A DNA stretch of 9,469 bases from Coriobacteriia bacterium (GTDB lineage Bacteria; Actinomycetota; Coriobacteriia; Coriobacteriales; UBA8131), in contig DOMT01000129.1 of NCBI GenBank assembly GCA_003509825.1, positions 1 through 9,469 on the forward strand. Reading direction: 5' to 3'. The notes under the pieces are model-generated. The model saw only the letters and a list, made by a program, of their open reading frames with translations, searched no databases and had not been told where the DNA came from. Made by a program: the position numbers and the translations under genes. Positions within the stretch are counted from its first letter, which is position 1. The number at the start of each line of letters is the position of its first letter. Below, in pieces: positions 4,516-9,469 of this stretch.

Positions 4516-5514
4516 TTATTCGAGCCCGCCGATGAGCTCGTCGATGTTTTTCACGCCTTCACGTTCGCACAGCTCTGCAAATTCCACGATCAGCCTCGGC
4601 ACCGAAAGCGGGTCGGTGAAGTTTTGGCTACCGACCGCCACCGCGGTGGCTCCCGCCAGCATGAACTCGAAAACATCCTCGGCGTTTGTTATACCACCCA
4701 TACCGAGAATCGGCAGCTTCACCGCTCCGTACACCCTGTGGACCGCCCACAGCGCTATGGGTTTGATAGCCGGGCCCGAGAGCCCCGCCATCTTGCGATC
4801 GAAGAGCGGTTTGCGGGCACGTATATCGATCGCCATGCCGGCCACCGTATTGATCAGGGACAGCCCGCTGGCGCCGGCTGCCTCGCAGGCCCGGGCGATC
4901 TCGGTGATATCGGTAACGTTCGGGGTGAGCTTGATGATCAAGGGGCGTTTCGTCAGCGCACGACAAGCCTGTGTGACTTCAGCCGCCGCCCGGGGATCGA
5001 TACCGAAGCTCATACCGCCGCAGTCCACGTTCGGACAGGAGATGTTGATCTCGTAGGCGGTGACGGCGCCCTCGCGCTCCAAGCGCTCCACTACACGACG
5101 GTATTCATCCACGGAATGACCCGAAACGTTTACGATCACCGGAACGCCCTGACTTCCGAACCAAGAGATGTCTTTGGTGCAAAAATCCTCAACTCCGGGA
5201 TTTTGCAGGCCGATGGAGTTGAGCATGCCGCTCGCCGTCTCCGTGATACGGATTCCGGTGTTACCGGGCCAGCTTTTATGGGAGACACCCTTAGTGGTAA
5301 GCGCTCCGAGGATCGAAAGCGGCTTATCGGGGTTGAAGGCAAGCTTTGTCGCCAAACCATCGCAATCCGCGGTATCCATCGTAGCCGCCCAGAGATCGGC
5401 GTACTCCCTACCCGAGGCAAAGGTTCCGGAAGCCACGGTGAACGGGTTTTTCATCTTGAGTCCGCCGAGATCGACGGCAAGCTCCACCAGGCTGTTCATA
5501 CCAACGTTTACCAT
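4516..5514 (-). CDS. pyrD: Dihydroorotate dehydrogenase, class 1B catalytic subunit
   Basis: An FMN enzyme that oxidises dihydroorotate to orotate; class 1B works as a PyrD2-PyrK2 complex using NAD+. A 332-residue TIM barrel. Seen: NPFTVASGTFASGREY near 23-38, GIRITETASGMLNSIGLQNP (87-106, substrate and FMN contacts), EINISCPNV at 155-163 with the catalytic-base Cys160 typical of class 1 enzymes, Lys195 in IIKLTPN, INTVAGMAID (221-230), and the FMN phosphate sites GMGGI (271-275) and VAVGSQ (292-297). Between residues about 41 and 68 it seems to carry some 15-20 extra residues compared with ordinary PyrDB proteins of about 305, and this accounts for its length. Its ATG at 5514 overlaps the pyrK stop by 7 bp and lacks a clear ribosome binding site, so coupled translation is likely; a second ATG is at 5499. 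Confidence 0.96.
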   Translation of the reverse strand: MVNVGMNSLVELAVDLGGLKMKNPFTVASGTFASGREYADLWAATMDTADCDGLATKLAFNPDKPLSILGALTTKGVSHKSWPGNTGIRITETASGMLNSIGLQNPGVEDFCTKDISWFGSQGVPVIVNVSGHSVDEYRRVVERLEREGAVTAYEINISCPNVDCGGMSFGIDPRAAAEVTQACRALTKRPLIIKLTPNVTDITEIARACEAAGASGLSLINTVAGMAIDIRARKPLFDRKMAGLSGPAIKPIALWAVHRVYGAVKLPILGMGGITNAEDVFEFMLAGATAVAVGSQNFTDPLSVPRLIVEFAELCEREGVKNIDELIGGLE

Positions 5515-6338
5515 ACGATCACGCTCGCATCGAAGACGGGGCCGTCGACACAGGCCCGCTTCTTGCCGTCCGTGGTATCAACCACACAGGAGAGACAGGC
5601 ACCGATACCGCAGGCCATCCTACGCTCCAGCGATACCTCGCAATACACTCCCGCCTCGGCGGCCATACCGGCGATCAATTTCTGCATCGGCTCCGGACCG
5701 CAGGTGGCAACGTAATCGTAGCCGCCGCTTTGCAAACACTCGCGGGCGGGAACGGTTACAAAACCGTGGTAGCCGACACTGCCGTCATCGGTGGTGAGGA
5801 TCATTTTACACCCGGTGTTCGTAAAGTCGAGCACTTCCAGCGCCGCCATCATGGTGGCGTTTTGGGCACCCCGGATCATCTGCACCTCCACACCCGCCTC
5901 GAGCAGAGCTTTATAGAGCGGTGTAAGCGGGGCGCAACCTACGCCACCGCCCACCAGTAAAGCCCGCGTACAACCCTCAGGAGGAGTCCAGGGGCGCCCG
6001 ATCGGACCGATGAAATCGAGCTCCTCCCCCTTTCCTCTTGCGGATAAGGCGGCGGTTCCGCCACCTTTTATCTGATAGTAAATCTTGAACAGGCCTGCAT
6101 CGGCATCGAAGTCGCAAACGCTCAGCGGACGACGCAGAATGTGCTCGCCGCACGGTTCGCCGACCCGGAGATGGACGAACTGACCGGGCAATAACATCGA
6201 GGCCACACGCGGAGCTTCGAGGGTGATGAACCCCATACCGCTACCAAGCGCCACATTGTCGATGACCCGTCCTTTTTCCAAAATCGGACGCGAAGCGGTT
6301 GCGGCCGAAGTCACAGCGGATTGCCCGCCGTCACACAT
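5508..6338 (-). CDS. pyrK: Dihydroorotate dehydrogenase electron transfer subunit
   Basis: Passes electrons from PyrD's FMN through a [2Fe-2S] cluster and FAD to NAD+. 276 residues, slightly longer than the usual 255-265. Seen: the FAD-binding RRPLSVCDF (69-77), the flavoprotein loop [13 protein letters not shown] (87-99), the NAD-binding glycine block [17 protein letters not shown] (127-143), CGPEPM (213-218), and four cluster ligands, Cys243, Cys248, Cys251 and Cys263 (C-x4-C-x2-C-x11-C). The frame stays open back to 6419, but residues from there read antisense-like Arg/Trp-rich sequence lying over carB. The ATG at 6338 is preferred: it overlaps the carB stop by 8 bp and has GGAG seven bases upstream. 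The overlap on both sides (carB and pyrD) indicates tight coupling in one operon. Confidence 0.96.
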   Translation of the reverse strand: MCDGGQSAVTSAATASRPILEKGRVIDNVALGSGMGFITLEAPRVASMLLPGQFVHLRVGEPCGEHILRRPLSVCDFDADAGLFKIYYQIKGGGTAALSARGKGEELDFIGPIGRPWTPPEGCTRALLVGGGVGCAPLTPLYKALLEAGVEVQMIRGAQNATMMAALEVLDFTNTGCKMILTTDDGSVGYHGFVTVPARECLQSGGYDYVATCGPEPMQKLIAGMAAEAGVYCEVSLERRMACGIGACLSCVVDTTDGKKRACVDGPVFDASVIVW

Positions 6339-9300
6339 TCCACTGCTCCAGATCCTGCAGGGCGATCGGCTCCAACGCCAAGCCCTTTTCCCCATCTTCC
6401 TGGGCCACCTCGATGGCATGGATCAACGCCGTAGCACCGGCCAGCGTCGTGGCATAGCAGATGCCGTGGCGCACCGCTGCGGTACGCAGGTGAAAGCCGT
6501 CGGAGCGGGTTTCTTGACCGAAGGGTGTATTGATCATCAGATCGATCTTACCGTTGGCGATGTCGTCGGCGATGTTGGGGCGTTGTTCGTGCACCTTGCG
6601 CACCTGCTCCACAGGGATACCGGCGGCGGCGATGGCTTTGGCCGTACCCGAGGTAGACACCAGCTTGAAGCCGAGATGGTGCAGGTGGCCGGCGAGTGTA
6701 AGCATCTGACGCTTGTCGCGATCACACACGCTGATGAACACCGTGCCGCCCATGGGCAGCGAATAATCGATCGAAAGCGCAGCCTTGGCGTAGGCGATCG
6801 GATAACTCCTGCCGATACCCATGACCTCGCCGGTGGACTTCATCTCCGGGCCGAGCACGATGTCGGCCCCCGGGAAGCGTCCGAAAGGCATGACGGCCTC
6901 CTTGACGCTGTAGTGACCTATCGATCGGCTGTCGGAGGGCAGATTCAGCGAGGCGATGCTGTGGCCCGACATGATGCGCGCTGCGCATTTGGCCAGCGGC
7001 ACACCTGTGGCCTTGGAGGTGAAGGGTACGGTACGGCTGGCACGCGGATTGACCTCGATAACGTAGACCGTCGTATCCTTAACCGCGTACTGCACATTCA
7101 CCAAACCGCGCACGCCGACGGCTAAAGCAAGCTTCTTCGTGTAATCGCGGATGGTGGCGATGGTGCTGTCGGAAAGCGAGAAGGGCGGAAGACAGCAGCT
7201 GGAGTCGCCGCTGTGGATACCGGCCTCCTCGATGTGTTCGAGCAAACCACCGATATAGACCTCCTCGCCGTCACAGAGCGCATCCACATCCACCTCGATG
7301 GCGCTTTCCAAAAAGTGGTCGAGATAGACGGGATGATCGGGGGTCACACGGGTGGCCTCGAGCATGTATTGCTCGAGGTATTGCGTGTTATAGGCGATGA
7401 CCATGCCGCGGCCGCCGAGCACGTAGCTCGGACGCACCAACAATGGGAACCCGATGCGCTCGGCCACCTGAAGGGCCTCCTCCAACGATTCGGCGGTACC
7501 CGATTGCGGGTAGTCGATCCCGAGATCGTCCAGGAGATGGGCGAAGCGTTCACGGTCCTCGGCCAGATCGATGGCCTCGGGTTTTGTACCCATGATGTTC
7601 ACGCCGGCCTCCTCGAGCGACCAGGCCAGCTTGAGCGGGGTCTGTCCGCCGAGGGTCACCAACACCGACTCGGGAGCCTCCACATCGACGATGTCCATGA
7701 CATCCTCATAGGTGAGCGGCTCGAAGTAGAGACGGTCGGAGGTGTCGTAGTCGGTGGAGACGGTCTCGGGGTTACAGTTGACCATGATGGTCTCGTAGCC
7801 CTGCTCCGCGAGCGCATAACTGGCGTGCACGCAGCAGTAGTCGAACTCGATACCCTGACCGATACGATTGGGGCCGGCACCGAGGATCATAGCCTTGGGT
7901 TTATCGGTCGGGCGCACCTCATCGGTGCTCTCGTAGGTTTTGTAGTAGTAGTTGCAGTCGCTGGCAAACTCGCCTGCACAAGTGTCGACCGCTTTGAACA
8001 CCGGGGTCACGCCGAGCTCCTTACGACGGGCGCGCACGACCTTTTCATCCGGCGTATCGGTGAGTACGGCAATCTGCACGTCGGAAAGTCCCAGGCGTTT
8101 GGCCTGTGTGAGATCGGCGGCATCCACCTCTGTAAGTGCCCGTCCCTCAACGAGTTTTTCCGCGGCAACCATATTGGCCACACAGTTGAGGAACCACGGA
8201 TCGATACTCGTAGCCTCGGCCACGGCCTCGATGCTCCAGCCGCGCCTGAATGCCTCGGCGATGTAGTAGATGCGCTGCTCGGTAGGCAGGCTCACATAAT
8301 GTGCGAACTTCTGCTCATCGAAGACATCCTTGCCGTCCTTGCCCAGGCCGCTCCTGCCGTTTTCCAGCGAACGCATGGCCTTACCGAAGGCCTCCTCGAA
8401 GGTGCGCCCGATGGACATGATCTCGCCCACGGCCTTCATGCGCGTGGTCAGCGTGGTGTCCGTGCCCTTGAACTTCTCGAAGGCGAAACGCGGCACCTTT
8501 ACCACCACATAATCGATGGAGGGCTCGAAGCAGGCGGCCGTGGTTTTGGTTACATCGTTGAGCATCTCGTCGAGCGTGTAGCCCGTCGCCAAACGCGCGG
8601 TGAACTTGGCGATGGGAAAACCCGTGGCCTTCGAGGCCAGGGCCGACGAGCGCGAGACGCGCGGGTTCATCTCGATGACGATCAAACGACCGTTTTTTGG
8701 GTTTACGGCGAACTGGATGTTGGAGCCACCCGACTTTACGCCGATGACATCGAGGATCGCCAGCGATGCCGCACGGATGCGCTGGTATTCGAGGTCGGTG
8801 AGCGTCATGGCCGGCGCCACCGTAATGCTGTCGCCGGTATGCACACCCATGGCATCGAAGTTCTCGATCGAGCAGATGATGATGCCGTTACCTTTGGTAT
8901 CGCGCATCGCCTCGATCTCGATCTCCTTCCAACCGAGCACGCTTTCCTCTACGAGCACCTCACCCGCAGGTGATAGATCGAGACCATGGGCAACGATCTT
9001 ACGCAGCTCCTCGACGGTATAGGCGATACCGCCACCGGCACCACCGAGCGTAAACGACGGACGGATGACCAGCGGAAAGCCGAGCTCCTCTACGAGGTTT
9101 TCGGCGTCCTCGATGCTGTAGGCGTACCCCGAACGGGCGCACTCCAGACCGATCTCTTCCATCGCTTCGGCAAAGAGTTTTCTGTCCTCACCCTTCTCGA
9201 TGGCCGTCACATCGCAGCCGATGATCTCCACGCCGAACTCTTCGAGCACGCCGGCATGCGATAGCTGCACAGCGCTGTTAAGGCCCGTCTGACCGCCGAG

Positions 9301-9469
9301 TGTAGGCAGCAAGGCATCGGGGCGCTCGCGCTCGATGATGCGCTTGAGACTGTCGACGGTGAGCGGCTCCACGTAGGTGCGGGTGGCCATCTTGGGGTCG
9401 GTCATGATGGTTGCGGGGTTGGAGTTTATCAGCACAACCTCCAGCCCCTCTTCTTTAAGGGCGCGGCAG
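6331..9469 (-). CDS. carB: Carbamoyl phosphate synthase large subunit, partial (N-terminus outside window)
   Basis: Makes carbamoyl phosphate from bicarbonate, ammonia supplied by the CarA subunit, and two ATP. 1045 residues are visible; alignment with E. coli CarB suggests about 33 are missing beyond the right edge, where the glycine-rich start motif would lie. Visible order, numbering from the right edge: [12 protein letters not shown] (14-25); first ATP-grasp half with [12 protein letters not shown] (136-147) and [10 protein letters not shown] (266-275); oligomerisation region about 410-510; second half opening [17 protein letters not shown] (529-545), with [11 protein letters not shown] (679-689) and EVNPRASRT (805-813); C-terminal MGS-like allosteric domain from about 905 with VSTSGTA (937-943) and INTP (979-982). 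The halves mirror each other, as expected from the ancient duplication. A GTG at 9435 is not the start, since the frame continues upstream with conserved sequence ([18 protein letters not shown]). Confidence 0.98.
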   Translation of the reverse strand, partial: CRALKEEGLEVVLINSNPATIMTDPKMATRTYVEPLTVDSLKRIIERERPDALLPTLGGQTGLNSAVQLSHAGVLEEFGVEIIGCDVTAIEKGEDRKLFAEAMEEIGLECARSGYAYSIEDAENLVEELGFPLVIRPSFTLGGAGGGIAYTVEELRKIVAHGLDLSPAGEVLVEESVLGWKEIEIEAMRDTKGNGIIICSIENFDAMGVHTGDSITVAPAMTLTDLEYQRIRAASLAILDVIGVKSGGSNIQFAVNPKNGRLIVIEMNPRVSRSSALASKATGFPIAKFTARLATGYTLDEMLNDVTKTTAACFEPSIDYVVVKVPRFAFEKFKGTDTTLTTRMKAVGEIMSIGRTFEEAFGKAMRSLENGRSGLGKDGKDVFDEQKFAHYVSLPTEQRIYYIAEAFRRGWSIEAVAEATSIDPWFLNCVANMVAAEKLVEGRALTEVDAADLTQAKRLGLSDVQIAVLTDTPDEKVVRARRKELGVTPVFKAVDTCAGEFASDCNYYYKTYESTDEVRPTDKPKAMILGAGPNRIGQGIEFDYCCVHASYALAEQGYETIMVNCNPETVSTDYDTSDRLYFEPLTYEDVMDIVDVEAPESVLVTLGGQTPLKLAWSLEEAGVNIMGTKPEAIDLAEDRERFAHLLDDLGIDYPQSGTAESLEEALQVAERIGFPLLVRPSYVLGGRGMVIAYNTQYLEQYMLEATRVTPDHPVYLDHFLESAIEVDVDALCDGEEVYIGGLLEHIEEAGIHSGDSSCCLPPFSLSDSTIATIRDYTKKLALAVGVRGLVNVQYAVKDTTVYVIEVNPRASRTVPFTSKATGVPLAKCAARIMSGHSIASLNLPSDSRSIGHYSVKEAVMPFGRFPGADIVLGPEMKSTGEVMGIGRSYPIAYAKAALSIDYSLPMGGTVFISVCDRDKRQMLTLAGHLHHLGFKLVSTSGTAKAIAAAGIPVEQVRKVHEQRPNIADDIANGKIDLMINTPFGQETRSDGFHLRTAAVRHGICYATTLAGATALIHAIEVAQEDGEKGLALEPIALQDLEQWNV

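Noticed and set aside
4624..5715. A 363-codon open frame on the plus strand
   Set aside because: Antisense to pyrD and part of pyrK, with no family resemblance; both minus-strand genes carry full catalytic motifs.
6339..6419. An upstream extension of PyrK by 27 residues
   Set aside because: The extra residues overlay the carB C-terminus in another frame, are Arg/Trp-rich and unlike PyrK. The ATG at 6338 has the right spacing and overlap.
7213..8973. A 586-codon open frame on the plus strand
   Set aside because: It is wholly antisense to carB, reads His/Gly/Asp-rich sequence without a known fold, and follows from the codon bias of carB. carB is unmistakable on the other strand.
1..9469. CRISPR array, toxin-antitoxin pair or other defence locus
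   Set aside because: No spaced direct repeats of suitable length and no small paired ORFs with good start signals were seen; the only defence-like gene is the lone methyltransferase.

Overview
The window looks like a core chromosomal segment from a Gram-positive bacterium of moderate to high GC, most plausibly an actinomycetote of the class Coriobacteriia. This placement is an inference. It rests on the electron-transfer (PyrK-dependent) type of dihydroorotate dehydrogenase in a carB-pyrK-pyrD-pyrE order, a Bacillus-style LexA box, CCA-encoding tRNA genes, and a recombinase remnant whose C-terminus resembles proteins common in gut Coriobacteriia and Firmicutes. No ribosomal RNA or taxon-specific marker is present to settle it.

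Left edge (1-790): an AT-richer, mobile-element-like stretch. A KilA-N domain gene runs off the left edge on the minus strand. Its promoter is overlapped by a near-perfect LexA/SOS box. Divergent from it lies a decayed C-terminal piece of a large serine recombinase, with one in-frame stop and one frameshift. A strong stem-loop terminator follows, well placed to end transcription of the next RNA gene.

Stable-RNA block (790-2006): the tmRNA gene ssrA (minus) encodes a tag ending DKKQFALAA. Behind it lies a small UPF0145/YbjQ-family gene (minus). Divergently transcribed are tRNA-Gln(CUG) and tRNA-Glu(CUC), with a promoter in front and a stem-loop terminator behind.

Middle (2053-3722): an apparently solitary D12-class adenine-N6 DNA methyltransferase (plus) has its own promoter built over a 9-bp direct repeat. 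It converges on a PadR-family regulator (minus) with only 8 bp between the stop codons.

Right two thirds (3824-9469): the distal half of the de novo pyrimidine operon on the minus strand, in the transcribed order carB (5' end outside the window), pyrK, pyrD, pyrE. carB/pyrK and pyrK/pyrD overlap by 8 and 7 bp, which suggests translational coupling. pyrD and pyrE are separated by 98 bp holding two stem-loops. CarB makes carbamoyl phosphate, PyrD-PyrK oxidises dihydroorotate using NAD+, and PyrE attaches ribose-5-phosphate to orotate. pyrB, pyrC, carA and pyrF are not in view.

Most of the window is ordinary housekeeping sequence. The parts most worth a second look are the SOS-box KilA-N gene and recombinase debris next to ssrA, the unusual tmRNA tag start, the structured pyrD-pyrE gap, and the orphan methyltransferase. 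I see no convincing evidence for a wholly new system.
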